The position numbers were made by a program, and so were the translations under genes. Below the pieces are notes generated by a model. The model was not told the origin of the DNA. It saw nothing but the letters and a program-made list of their open reading frames with translations, and made no database searches. Shown here in pieces: positions 21,350 through 29,854 of a stretch of 64,000 nt of DNA (position 1 is the first letter of the stretch; each line of letters opens with the position of its first letter). The stretch is from Pseudomonas corrugata (GTDB lineage Bacteria; Pseudomonadota; Gammaproteobacteria; Pseudomonadales; Pseudomonadaceae), in assembly GCF_001269905.1 (NCBI RefSeq), contig NZ_LHVK01000010.1, forward strand, positions 1 to 64,000, given 5' to 3'.

Positions 21350-24283
21350 CTACGCAAGCAACCGCGCCCAATCCACAGCCACGGCAGTACCCAGCGCAAA
21401 ACCGGTACCAATCAAAGCCAGATTGGGATTACGGGCTGTGTCGTGTTCGAAACGGGCTTGCCATTTCTCTTGCAAGGCCTCGGCTGCCTGCGGCGCGTCG
21501 GGCAATGTGCCGGGATGCAGCATCTGCGCCTGGGACGTCCAGACCGTGAGAAAACCTGCATCGGCCGCCTTCAGGCACAAGTCGACATCGGCAAAGGCCT
21601 CGGCAAAGGGTCCTTCGTCCAGACCGCCGATAGCCTCGTACAGCGCCTTGCGGATCATCAGACAGGCACCGGACACCGCTGAGTAGTTCTGCTCCGCCTG
21701 GTGGCCGTTGAGGTAACCCTTGGCGTCCTTGCGCTCGCCAATGAATACCGAGCCCACCCCACCGTCAGGCTTGAGCACCAGGCCCGCCTGGGTGGTGATG
21801 CCGCGAATGTCCATCTGCTTGCTGCCAACGATCCCAACTTCAGGCCGCTGGGCCTGGTTGAGCAGGCTGTCGAGCCAGTTGGCGTTGATTACTTGCGCCT
21901 GGGCCGACAACAGCACCAGGTAATCGCCCTTGGCCTGGGTGCTTGCCCAGTTATACAAAGCCGATGTATTCAGGCGGCGGTCACTGCGCAGGATGCGGAT
22001 CCGGTCGCCTTTGCCTTCCAGACTGTCCAACCATTGAGCCAGTTCTTCGGATTGGCTGTGATTATCAGCGATCAGTATTTCATGGCGATGGTAACGGGTC
22101 CGTTGCAGCACGCTGACCAGCGCCTGCTGTACCTGTTCGAAATTATCACGGCTTTCGAGAATGATCGACACCAGTGGCCGCTCGGCATGCTGGTAATCGA
22201 TCTGATACGTCAGCGGCTGAGCCGAGCTGACCTGGGCACGATAACCCCGTGCGGCCAGGTGACGCTTCAGGACCTGACGTTCCTGGGGGTTTTCCTGCTC
22301 TGTTGGGGCGTTGCAGATCAACAACGGCTCGGCCAGGTGCGCCAACCCTGCCAGCCCTGCGTCCTCGATCAGGCGCAACAGCAAATCCAGCTCCAGGGCC
22401 TGGACGTATTCGGCGGTAAATCCACGGGCCTGAGCCAGGACTTCACGACGAATCAACCAATGCCGAGCCATGAATGAAGGGGCCGATTGCAGCAGATCAA
22501 GGTTGACCCCGGGACGGAACACGTCGCCAAGACTGCCATCGGCCTTGCGCTGAATTTCGTCCATGGCCACGGCGCGCACGCCTTCTGCATCGATCAGTTC
22601 GAGGCTCGCGCGCAGCAGGCCGCTGGCGGTGAACTGGTCACCGGCCTCGGCAAGCATCAGCCAGTCGGCCGTGGATTGACCGATGATTTGATTGATGCGA
22701 TCGACATAGTTGGTGGTGCTGACTTTGACGAAGTGTACGGTGTCACGCACCGTGGTAGTCGCCGGCAGGTCGCCGGTGGTGAAGACCACGACGTTGAACG
22801 CTTTGCAGTGACCGTTGACCAGGCTGTCGAAAGTCGCCTGCAACTTGAACATGTCAGCGTCCAGGTCCAACAACAGGATACTGAAGCGAGGCCCGCCCTG
22901 ATGCTCAGCCAGATGGCCGTTAATGGCCTTGAGCTGCTGCGTGTCGGGATTACGCGCTTCGAGCCAGCTCAGCAGCCGCCCGGAGTGCATGTTCTCCAGA
23001 AGTTGCCGATCCTGTTGGCCCGGTACCGAGTCCAGTTGCTCGCCCCAGGCCAACAACTTCAGCGCTTCCTCGGGCTCGTCACTGTTTTTCAACGACTCGG
23101 CCAGGCGCTTCACCACAGTACGGTTGAAAGCGTACAGGCCTTGGGCTTCCCACAAACGGCTGCGTATCGTGCGTTCATTGTCGTTGGGCTGTACGCGCAT
23201 CAACTCTTGTTGACGCAGCAGAATGCCTTCCAATTGCTGAAGCTGCAGGCGCCCTGCCGGCATGGCATGCAGGAGGAATTCAAACCCGGTCAGCAGATCG
23301 AATACCCGCTGGTTGTAGAAAGGCATTTCGACAAACTGCTGCGGCCCAAATGAGCGCACAGGCTCGCCACCAGCCTCCAACCAGGCCGAGCGAATGATCT
23401 GCGTACCTTTGAGTGAGCGCCCCTGGAGCAAGCAATCAGCCATGGCTGCAAAGCTGTCCAGAGCGATCTGTTTGACACGCCCGGGGGCCTGTTCAATGAG
23501 CGGCGTAGGGAGGGACGCCAGGAACTCGGCAAACTGCTCTCGCTCGGCGACGCTTTTTGCGTCCTTGTAGCTCAGCACAGTCAGCACGTTGGTATTGTGC
23601 TCGGAGCCGCCATAATTGAGTTCGCGAACAGCGAACGGGATCGGCAGGATCCGTGCCTTGGCGCAAGCCAGCAGGTAAAAGGTGTGTCCGATTTCCTGCC
23701 ATTCGAAACTGGTCCCTGGCGGCAACAAGCTGTACCACTGCTGCAGCAGGTCGGTACGAGTCACAGCATAGAACGGCGGCAGGAACTGATCCATGAAACG
23801 GATGACCCGGTCTTCGGCCAGTTCGCTGTTGTAATCCTCATGCACCTTGCGATCACGACGGAAGTAACACACCTCGGTTGCACAGGAGAGGTACATGATC
23901 CCGTAACCGTGACACAGCCCGTAATCGGGATTGGCTTCGAGAAACTCCACCGACTCGGTCAAAGCATCGTGCAACAGGAAGTCGTCATCGGCGGCGAACA
24001 CCATGTAAGGCGTTGTGACCTGGCTGACCCCATAAACCAGTTTGTCCTGCAGCCCCTTGTAGGTGAATTGCGGCAAATGCCGGTAGTCGACCGAGGGAAA
24101 GTCCCGGGCTATCTGCTCATCACATTCGACCGAAGAATCCAGCACCAGCACCGAGCAGGGGTAGCTGCTGTAGTAATGCAGCGTACGCCGCAGGAATGCG
24201 CTGCGATTATGGGAAATGACCACCACCGTGAACCGCTCGCTCAGCGGTGCTACGTTGTCTTGAAGAGTGTTTCGAACCTGCAT
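21350..24283 (-). CDS. Large multidomain glycosyltransferase of the flagellin glycosylation island (Fgt-type)
   Basis: This 977-residue protein has three glycosyltransferase-like blocks. An N-terminal domain (about 17-240) resembles TIGR00180-type glycosyltransferases, with VVVISHNRSAFLRRTL and an acidic AADDDF motif at about 98-102. A degenerate middle GT-A-like domain covers about 466-660. A C-terminal GT2 domain (about 702-925) starts RPLVSIILESRDN. In the last domain the usual metal-binding acidic motif is replaced by LLSAQAQV, although the later ADVDLCLKA motif is kept. The ATG at 24283 has an AGGAAAT site and is chosen over a longer frame. It probably adds or extends the flagellin glycan, as Fgt1/Fgt2 do in P. 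syringae. Confidence 0.85.
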   Translation of the reverse strand: MQVRNTLQDNVAPLSERFTVVVISHNRSAFLRRTLHYYSSYPCSVLVLDSSVECDEQIARDFPSVDYRHLPQFTYKGLQDKLVYGVSQVTTPYMVFAADDDFLLHDALTESVEFLEANPDYGLCHGYGIMYLSCATEVCYFRRDRKVHEDYNSELAEDRVIRFMDQFLPPFYAVTRTDLLQQWYSLLPPGTSFEWQEIGHTFYLLACAKARILPIPFAVRELNYGGSEHNTNVLTVLSYKDAKSVAEREQFAEFLASLPTPLIEQAPGRVKQIALDSFAAMADCLLQGRSLKGTQIIRSAWLEAGGEPVRSFGPQQFVEMPFYNQRVFDLLTGFEFLLHAMPAGRLQLQQLEGILLRQQELMRVQPNDNERTIRSRLWEAQGLYAFNRTVVKRLAESLKNSDEPEEALKLLAWGEQLDSVPGQQDRQLLENMHSGRLLSWLEARNPDTQQLKAINGHLAEHQGGPRFSILLLDLDADMFKLQATFDSLVNGHCKAFNVVVFTTGDLPATTTVRDTVHFVKVSTTNYVDRINQIIGQSTADWLMLAEAGDQFTASGLLRASLELIDAEGVRAVAMDEIQRKADGSLGDVFRPGVNLDLLQSAPSFMARHWLIRREVLAQARGFTAEYVQALELDLLLRLIEDAGLAGLAHLAEPLLICNAPTEQENPQERQVLKRHLAARGYRAQVSSAQPLTYQIDYQHAERPLVSIILESRDNFEQVQQALVSVLQRTRYHRHEILIADNHSQSEELAQWLDSLEGKGDRIRILRSDRRLNTSALYNWASTQAKGDYLVLLSAQAQVINANWLDSLLNQAQRPEVGIVGSKQMDIRGITTQAGLVLKPDGGVGSVFIGERKDAKGYLNGHQAEQNYSAVSGACLMIRKALYEAIGGLDEGPFAEAFADVDLCLKAADAGFLTVWTSQAQMLHPGTLPDAPQAAEALQEKWQARFEHDTARNPNLALIGTGFALGTAVAVDWARLLA

Positions 24284-24333
24284 ATTTCCTGTCCCCACAA
24301 CCTGCCAGACGCCAATGACTTGAAACGGATGAG

Positions 24334-25071
24334 TTAACGGACCCGACGCAGATAGCCGTCCGGTGCAACAGTGATGAGCAGCTTGTTCTGCAGCTGCCGG
24401 TCGATTTCGAAGTCGCCGTTTTCTTCCAGGTACTTCCACACCGCAGTCTTCGGGTTATCCCCCGGGCCCCATGGACGGTCCGGGAAAAAGTCCGCAGGCA
24501 TGTCTTCCACGACTGTATCCATTACCACGCAGTAACTGCCTACCGACACCAGCGGTGCATAAAGGCGCAGCTCTTCGAGCACGTGGTCATGGGTGTGATT
24601 GGAGTCGAGTACCAGAATGACTTTTTTGCCTTGGGCGGCGGCATGAACCTGCTCGGCAATCGCGGCATCGATGCTCGACCCTTCGATCATCGTGATGCGC
24701 TTGCTCATCGGATGGCTTTCGATGGCCTCGCGGTTGTGAGGACGAATATCCAGGTCGATGCCGAGCACTTCGCCGTGGCCTTGCAGCTCCAGCAACGAGG
24801 CGTAGTAGATGATCGAACCACCATGGGCGATGCCGCACTCGATGATCAGATCAGGCTTGATCTGCCAGATCAGTTCCTGCATCGCCATCATGTCCTGCGG
24901 CAACTGGATGATTGGCCGGCCCATCCATGAGAAGTGGTAGCTGTACTTGTGCTTGGCCGACTCGTTAAAGAACTCCTTGGCCAGGCTGACAAGTTTCTGG
25001 TCTTGGCCCTGACCGGCAATTTCGGTCTGGCATTGGGCTTGGAAAGCGTTATGAATGGTGTTGTCGGTCAT
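24334..25071 (-). CDS. CmcI-type (cephalosporin hydroxylase / rhamnosyl O-methyltransferase family) protein
   Basis: This 245-residue Rossmann-fold protein has the family features PDLIIECGIAHGGSIIYYAS (SAM-binding-like), a GIDLDIRPHN acidic strand and VLDSNHTHDHVLEELRLY. Members named cephalosporin hydroxylase are mostly SAM-dependent O-methyltransferases acting on sugars. Here it follows two other methyltransferase genes and precedes a glycosyltransferase, so O-methylation of the flagellin sugar is the best guess. It starts 15 bases after the preceding gene. Confidence 0.82.
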   Translation of the reverse strand: MTDNTIHNAFQAQCQTEIAGQGQDQKLVSLAKEFFNESAKHKYSYHFSWMGRPIIQLPQDMMAMQELIWQIKPDLIIECGIAHGGSIIYYASLLELQGHGEVLGIDLDIRPHNREAIESHPMSKRITMIEGSSIDAAIAEQVHAAAQGKKVILVLDSNHTHDHVLEELRLYAPLVSVGSYCVVMDTVVEDMPADFFPDRPWGPGDNPKTAVWKYLEENGDFEIDRQLQNKLLITVAPDGYLRRVR

Positions 25072-25086
25072 GTTCGAATCTCGCGG

Positions 25087-26157
25087 TTATTGGAACGAAG
25101 CGCTGTCAACGGCGTGGTAGACGTAGCGTCCAGCCGTCATTCGCCTGATTTCTTCGAGGTAATTGGAATTCATCACAAATACGTTTGCCCCTTCGGGCAG
25201 GAGGTGCATCGCCTCGTCGGGCGAAGAGACGCGCATACCACTCAATGGCAGGTACCGTCCCTGCTTGGCCGGATTGATATCCACCACGCAGTCCACCGCG
25301 ACACCGGCCCGCTGCAGGAACAGCGAATAGATTACCCCTTTGGAAGATGCCCCCCAGATAGCAGAGCCTTGGCCCGGGGAGGTCTGGATAATCTGTACGG
25401 TACGCCCCAGGCTGCCAGTGAATCCGTCGGGCAAGGTCAGTTTCGACACCGGTTGTTCCGGTCTCAGGCGCAACGTCGCCAAGTCGGCAACGATGTACAG
25501 ATATTGGCCACCGAACAGATGTCCAGCCTCGTACACCGTGCCAAACATCCGACGCAGATCGTCGAGGCGGAAATAGTTGACGTGCTCATAAAACAGGTCG
25601 AACCAGGCGCGATGCTCCAGGATCCAGTCCAGGCACGGCACTTCGATATAGATTTGTCCGCCCTGGTTGGCCGCTGCTATTTCGACCAGGAACTCCACCG
25701 GGTCCTGGATATGCTCCAGTACATGACGCAGCACTACCGCATCGGCCGACAGGCCCAGCTCGCGAGTGAACGGCGCCTTGATCACATCGACACTGTCGCC
25801 CTCGTAGGCCGGGTCTATGCCGGTGACGGCATAGCCCCGGCCCTTGAGCAGTTCCAGGAAATAGCCCTTGCCACAACCGACTTCAATCAATTGCTGGCCG
25901 GTGAAATGCCGGGCGATGATGCTCTCCACATCAGCCAGGTGTCGCTGAAACTGGCCCGAATGGGCCTGTTCGTTCTGGTAATCACTGTCGTAGCTGAGTT
26001 TGTCGGCATCGAATGCCTGATTGAATACCAACCCGCTCACTTCGTTCTGGACCAACACCATATCGGCACTCGCCGAGGCCTTGGCTGACGGCTCATCGAC
26101 AAAGGTACGGTTCTGCAGAACGGGAAGACCGGTGGCCCGGTACAGCTCACGCATCAT
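25087..26157 (-). CDS. SAM-dependent methyltransferase, C-methyltransferase-like, lacking zinc cysteines
   Basis: This 356-residue protein has a class I SAM-binding domain (about 85-200; LIEVGCGKGYFLELLKGRGY) and a C-terminal Rossmann-like domain of the sugar C-methyltransferase type (about 245-350; GSAIWGASSKGVIYSLFLQR and VDINPAKQGRYLPLSG). It shares this layout with the neighbouring 27001-28227 product. Its short N-terminus (YRATGLPVLQNRTFVD) looks like a remnant of the zinc-binding module without its cysteines. The ATG at 26157, preceded by GGGGG, overlaps the epimerase gene by 11 bases. Confidence 0.8.
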   Translation of the reverse strand: MMRELYRATGLPVLQNRTFVDEPSAKASASADMVLVQNEVSGLVFNQAFDADKLSYDSDYQNEQAHSGQFQRHLADVESIIARHFTGQQLIEVGCGKGYFLELLKGRGYAVTGIDPAYEGDSVDVIKAPFTRELGLSADAVVLRHVLEHIQDPVEFLVEIAAANQGGQIYIEVPCLDWILEHRAWFDLFYEHVNYFRLDDLRRMFGTVYEAGHLFGGQYLYIVADLATLRLRPEQPVSKLTLPDGFTGSLGRTVQIIQTSPGQGSAIWGASSKGVIYSLFLQRAGVAVDCVVDINPAKQGRYLPLSGMRVSSPDEAMHLLPEGANVFVMNSNYLEEIRRMTAGRYVYHAVDSASFQ

Positions 26158-27004
26158 GTGGAGCCCCCAACAAGGTTTGCAAACGTTCGGCCACACCCCA
26201 GAACGCCATGGGTTCGTGAGTCGGGTACGGATAATGACCAAGGTTCAGACAAAGGGCGGCCTCTCGCTCGCGCAGACGTGCTTCGACCAACGTCCGCACC
26301 GATACCGGTTGGCCGCTCGAACAATTGACCACACCATTGAATTCACGCCGCCCTAGCAACTGCGCCAGGTAAGCGGCTGCCGTTTCGATCGGCAGGTAAT
26401 CACGCAATTGTTCACCGCCAGACATATCGAATGTCGTGGCTTGGGCATCGATGGCCCGATCCAGTGCGGCCAGCAAGCTACTGGGATTCTGGCCGGCACC
26501 ATGGAGATAGAATAGACGTGCCCACTGCAAGGTAAACGGACACTCGCGTTGCAACTGCTCGAGGAACAGGCGCAAGGTATTCTTGGCCATCCCATAGGGA
26601 TTGGCCGGTTGCGGCATCGTCTGCTCGTCGAGTGGCCCGCTCTGCATGCCATATTCGAAGCAGGTGCCGGTGACCATGACCTGGGAAATACCTGCTTTAA
26701 CCACCTGCCTGATGAACCGATAATCGGCCATCAGGTTGTGTTCGAAGTGAAACAACGCCTGGTAATTCGGCAGCCCCGGCCACGCCAGGTGCGCCAATGC
26801 ATCGACCCCGTCAATCAGACCGGCGACGTCCAGCCCTTCGTCGTGAACATCGGCCGTCACGAACTCGACCCGGTCAAACCACGGCAATGCCTGGGCCGAC
26901 TCGATCCGACGCGCTACAGCCCTTACCTGACCACCACGCGCCAGCAAGGCCTCGACCAGATGACGGCCGACGAACCCGGTGGCTCCGGTCACCAAAATCT
27001 TCAT
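26147..27004 (-). CDS. NAD(P)-dependent sugar epimerase/4-ketoreductase
   Basis: This 285-residue extended short-chain dehydrogenase has the N-terminal dinucleotide-binding GATGFVG motif (residues 7-13) and the catalytic NPYGMAK motif (about 146-152). In a pathway with a CDP-glucose 4,6-dehydratase, an epimerase and a C-methyltransferase, it would fit as the final 4-ketoreductase, but substrate cannot be read from sequence. It overlaps the upstream C-methyltransferase gene by 4 bases and the downstream methyltransferase gene by 11. Confidence 0.85.
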   Translation of the reverse strand: MKILVTGATGFVGRHLVEALLARGGQVRAVARRIESAQALPWFDRVEFVTADVHDEGLDVAGLIDGVDALAHLAWPGLPNYQALFHFEHNLMADYRFIRQVVKAGISQVMVTGTCFEYGMQSGPLDEQTMPQPANPYGMAKNTLRLFLEQLQRECPFTLQWARLFYLHGAGQNPSSLLAALDRAIDAQATTFDMSGGEQLRDYLPIETAAAYLAQLLGRREFNGVVNCSSGQPVSVRTLVEARLREREAALCLNLGHYPYPTHEPMAFWGVAERLQTLLGAPHDA

Positions 27005-28227
27005 AGCACTGTCAACTCAGGCACAGCAATGACGAATCGCCCCTCCCATTGGCGAACCTCAGCCAACTGCTGGCTGACTTCCCCCAACAGGTTCCAGGGC
27101 AGGACGAGGACGTAATCGGGCTTTTCCAGCGCTATACGCTCAGGCGATACGATGGGAATCCGGCTGCCCGGCAGGTACTTGCCCTGCTTATGCGGATTGG
27201 CATCGGCCACCCAGGCCAACAGATCAGGCTTGACCCCGGCGTAGTTAAGCAGCGTATTGCCCTTGGCCGCCGCGCCGTAACCCACTACGCGCTTGCCTTC
27301 GGCCTTGGCCTGCAACAGAAAACGCAGCAAACCGTGCTTGATGGCTTCGGCGGCCGGCGCCAGCGTTGCGTAATAGGTGCGGGTTTTGACGCCAGCATCA
27401 AGTTCAGCCTGCAACTGCTGTTGCACCGTAGCCAGCACCGGGCGACGAACGCCATCGGCGCGCTGGACGAACACCCGCAACGAACCGCCGTGGGTCGCCA
27501 GTTGGCTGACGTCGAACACCTCCAGGCCGTTGCGCTCGCACAAGGTTTGTACAGCGGTCAGCGACAGGTAGGAGAAATGTTCGTGATACAGGGTGTCGAA
27601 TTGCTGTCCGGCCATCAGCGTGAGCAACTGCGGAAATTCGAAGGTGGCGACCCCGGCTGGCTTGAGGAGCGTGGCGAAGCCACTGAGGAAGTCATTGATG
27701 TCCGGCACATGGGCCAGCACGTTGTTGGCCGCCATCAGGTCGGCCGCCCAGCCCTCGCCTTTCAATTGCGAAGCGGTATCGCGACCGAAGAACAGCTCGC
27801 GAATCTCCAGGCCTCTCGCACGCGCCGCCTCGGCGGTGCTGCGGGTTGGCTCGACGCCCAGGCACGCAATGCCGCGGCTGGCCACGTACTGCAACAGGTA
27901 GCCGTCGTTGGCAGCGACTTCCACCACCCGGCTGTCGACGCCCAGACCAAAGCGCTCGACCATCTCGTCGACATACCGTTCGGCGTGGGCCAGCCAGGTG
28001 CTGGAGAACGAGCTGAAATAGGCGTACTCGGCGTCAAACAGGCTGTCGGCGCGCGTGTAATCCTCGGTCTGTACCAGCCAGCAGTGCTGACAAACAGCGA
28101 CCTTCAAGGGTACCCACTGCTCGGCCTGCTCCAGTTGGTCAGCACGCACATATGCGTTGGACGGCGGCGACGTGCCGAGATCAATCAGTGGCAACGCCAG
28201 GGCAGTCCCGCAACCTCGGCAATTCAT
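27001..28227 (-). CDS. NDP-hexose C-methyltransferase (TylCIII/NovU-like)
   Basis: This 408-residue protein has the three-part layout of sugar C-methyltransferases. An N-terminal zinc-binding module has MNCRGCG and VCQHCWLVQ (four cysteines). A SAM-binding domain spans about 95-210, with VVEVAANDGYLLQYVASRG. A C-terminal domain (about 290-400) has KRVVGYGAAAKGNTLLNY and VADANPHKQGKYLPGS. The YHEHFSYLS motif is typical. Members add a methyl group to C-3 of 4-keto-6-deoxy sugars, giving branched-chain sugars. The gene overlaps both neighbours by 4 bases. Confidence 0.88.
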   Translation of the reverse strand: MNCRGCGTALALPLIDLGTSPPSNAYVRADQLEQAEQWVPLKVAVCQHCWLVQTEDYTRADSLFDAEYAYFSSFSSTWLAHAERYVDEMVERFGLGVDSRVVEVAANDGYLLQYVASRGIACLGVEPTRSTAEAARARGLEIRELFFGRDTASQLKGEGWAADLMAANNVLAHVPDINDFLSGFATLLKPAGVATFEFPQLLTLMAGQQFDTLYHEHFSYLSLTAVQTLCERNGLEVFDVSQLATHGGSLRVFVQRADGVRRPVLATVQQQLQAELDAGVKTRTYYATLAPAAEAIKHGLLRFLLQAKAEGKRVVGYGAAAKGNTLLNYAGVKPDLLAWVADANPHKQGKYLPGSRIPIVSPERIALEKPDYVLVLPWNLLGEVSQQLAEVRQWEGRFVIAVPELTVL

Positions 28228-28784
28228 ACACGCACTCCAGCGAAATGCTCATCGAGCAAGGGATGGTTGCTGTCCCGGGTCGACAGATTATTGACAGGCA
28301 GCGGCCAGGCGATCGCCAGCCGCGGATCGTTCACCGACAAACCACCTTCATGCTCCGGTGTGTAGTCGGCACTGTGCAGATAGAGCAACTCAGCATCGTC
28401 GGTCAGGGTCTGAAATCCATGGGCAAACCCCGCCGGGATCAACAGGCTGCGACCGTCACCCGCCTTCAAATGCTCGGCGTGCCAGTGCAGAAAAGTTTCG
28501 GAATCGGGGCGCAAGTCCACGGCTACGTCCCAGACTTCACCACGCAGGCAAGTGATCAACTTGGATTCCGGTTGCGCCGCGTCCTGATAATGCAAGCCAC
28601 GCACACTGCCCTGCTGGCGCGTGCAGGAATGGTTGATCTGCCGGATATGAAACGGTTGCCCGAACGCGTCCAGACTGCCTTCACAGAACAGCCGGGAAAA
28701 ATGCCCGCGCTGATCCTCAAACCGTTTGTGCAGGACACTGAATAGACCGGCCAGTGGCAGTGCCTTCAACGTGAACTCGCTCAC
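28224..28784 (-). CDS. rfbC: dTDP-4-dehydrorhamnose 3,5-epimerase family protein (RfbC/RmlC-like)
   Basis: This 186-residue cupin epimerase has family motifs RGHFSRLFCEG, RQINHSCTRQQGSVRGLHYQ with the catalytic-type HYQ, and FAHGFQTLTDDAELLYL. It normally epimerises 4-keto-6-deoxy sugars at C-3 and/or C-5. Beside rfbF and rfbG the substrate is more likely CDP-4-keto-6-deoxyglucose than the dTDP form; whether it acts at one or both carbons is unknown. It overlaps rfbG and the C-methyltransferase gene by 4 bases each. Confidence 0.85.
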   Translation of the reverse strand: MSEFTLKALPLAGLFSVLHKRFEDQRGHFSRLFCEGSLDAFGQPFHIRQINHSCTRQQGSVRGLHYQDAAQPESKLITCLRGEVWDVAVDLRPDSETFLHWHAEHLKAGDGRSLLIPAGFAHGFQTLTDDAELLYLHSADYTPEHEGGLSVNDPRLAIAWPLPVNNLSTRDSNHPLLDEHFAGVRV

Positions 28785-29854
28785 AGCGCGCCTCGGTACA
28801 AATTCAACTGGCCGAGGCTGACCTGACGCATGTCGTCACTGTTCTGCCAGGCCAGGTGCCAATCCAGGGTCTGCGCCAGGCACTGCTGCAAAGACCAACG
28901 CGGCTGCCAGCCCAGCAGTGTCCGGGCTCGACTGCTGTCCAGGCGCAAGAGGCCGGCTTCATGCAGGTCGCTCGATTCAATCCGCAGCCCTGGCGCTTGC
29001 GGCCAGCGCTCGGCAAGCAGTTGGACAACTTCGCCGACGCTACACATGTCCGCCTCGCCAGGCCCGAAATTCCAGGCACCGCCGAATTCCGGGCCTTGTT
29101 CATGAAGCCTGGCAGCCAGTTGCAGATAGCCAGCCAGCGGCTCCAGGGCGTGCTGCCACGGGCGAACTGCCTGGGGGTAGCGCAACGTCACGGGCTCATC
29201 CGCCGACCAGGCCTTGAGCACATCCGGAATCAGGCGCTCAGGGGCGAAATCGCCGCCGCCCAGCACGTTACCGGCCCGTGCCGTGGCCAGGGCCAGGCCG
29301 TGTTCGGCATACCGCTCAGCCGAAAAGAACGACGCGGCGTAGGACTGCGCCAGCAGTTCACAGCAGGCCTTGCTGCTGCTGTAGGGATCATGGCCGCCCA
29401 AGGCTTCGTTTTCGCGGTACGGCCACAACCATTCCTGATTGGCATAGACCTTGTCGGTGGTCACCAATACACAGGCGCGCACGCCACCAACCTGACGAAT
29501 CGCCTCGAGCAGGTTAAGGGTCCCCATGACATTGCTGGAGTAAGTGCCCAACGGGTCGCGATACCCCTCCCGCACCAGCGGCTGGGCTGCCAGGTGCAGG
29601 ACAATCTGCGGCTGCACATCGGCAAGCAGTTCCAAAAGAGCGCCGAGATCCCGCAAGTCACCGCGTCGATCATCAATGCCCTCGCTCACCCGGGCCAGTT
29701 CGAACAGACTCGGTTCGGTGGCCGGGGCCAGGGAAAAACCGCTGACCTGGGCCCCCAGGCTTTGCAGCCACAGCGTCAACCAGCTGCCTTTGAAGCCGGT
29801 ATGGCCGGTCACCAGCACGCGTTTGCCACGCCAGAATTCCGGGGTCAAGTCCAT
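28781..29854 (-). CDS. rfbG: CDP-glucose 4,6-dehydratase
   Basis: RfbG converts CDP-glucose to CDP-4-keto-6-deoxyglucose. The 357-residue product has the NAD-binding VLVTGHTGFKGSWL motif near residues 13-26, LVTTDKVYAN and the catalytic HDPYSSSKACCE motif. The VTGHTGFKG and TDKVY motifs distinguish it from dTDP-glucose dehydratases. The ATG at 29854 (MDLTPEFWRGK) has a GGAAGC site and overlaps the end of rfbF by 10 bases. Confidence 0.92.
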   Translation of the reverse strand: MDLTPEFWRGKRVLVTGHTGFKGSWLTLWLQSLGAQVSGFSLAPATEPSLFELARVSEGIDDRRGDLRDLGALLELLADVQPQIVLHLAAQPLVREGYRDPLGTYSSNVMGTLNLLEAIRQVGGVRACVLVTTDKVYANQEWLWPYRENEALGGHDPYSSSKACCELLAQSYAASFFSAERYAEHGLALATARAGNVLGGGDFAPERLIPDVLKAWSADEPVTLRYPQAVRPWQHALEPLAGYLQLAARLHEQGPEFGGAWNFGPGEADMCSVGEVVQLLAERWPQAPGLRIESSDLHEAGLLRLDSSRARTLLGWQPRWSLQQCLAQTLDWHLAWQNSDDMRQVSLGQLNLYRGAL

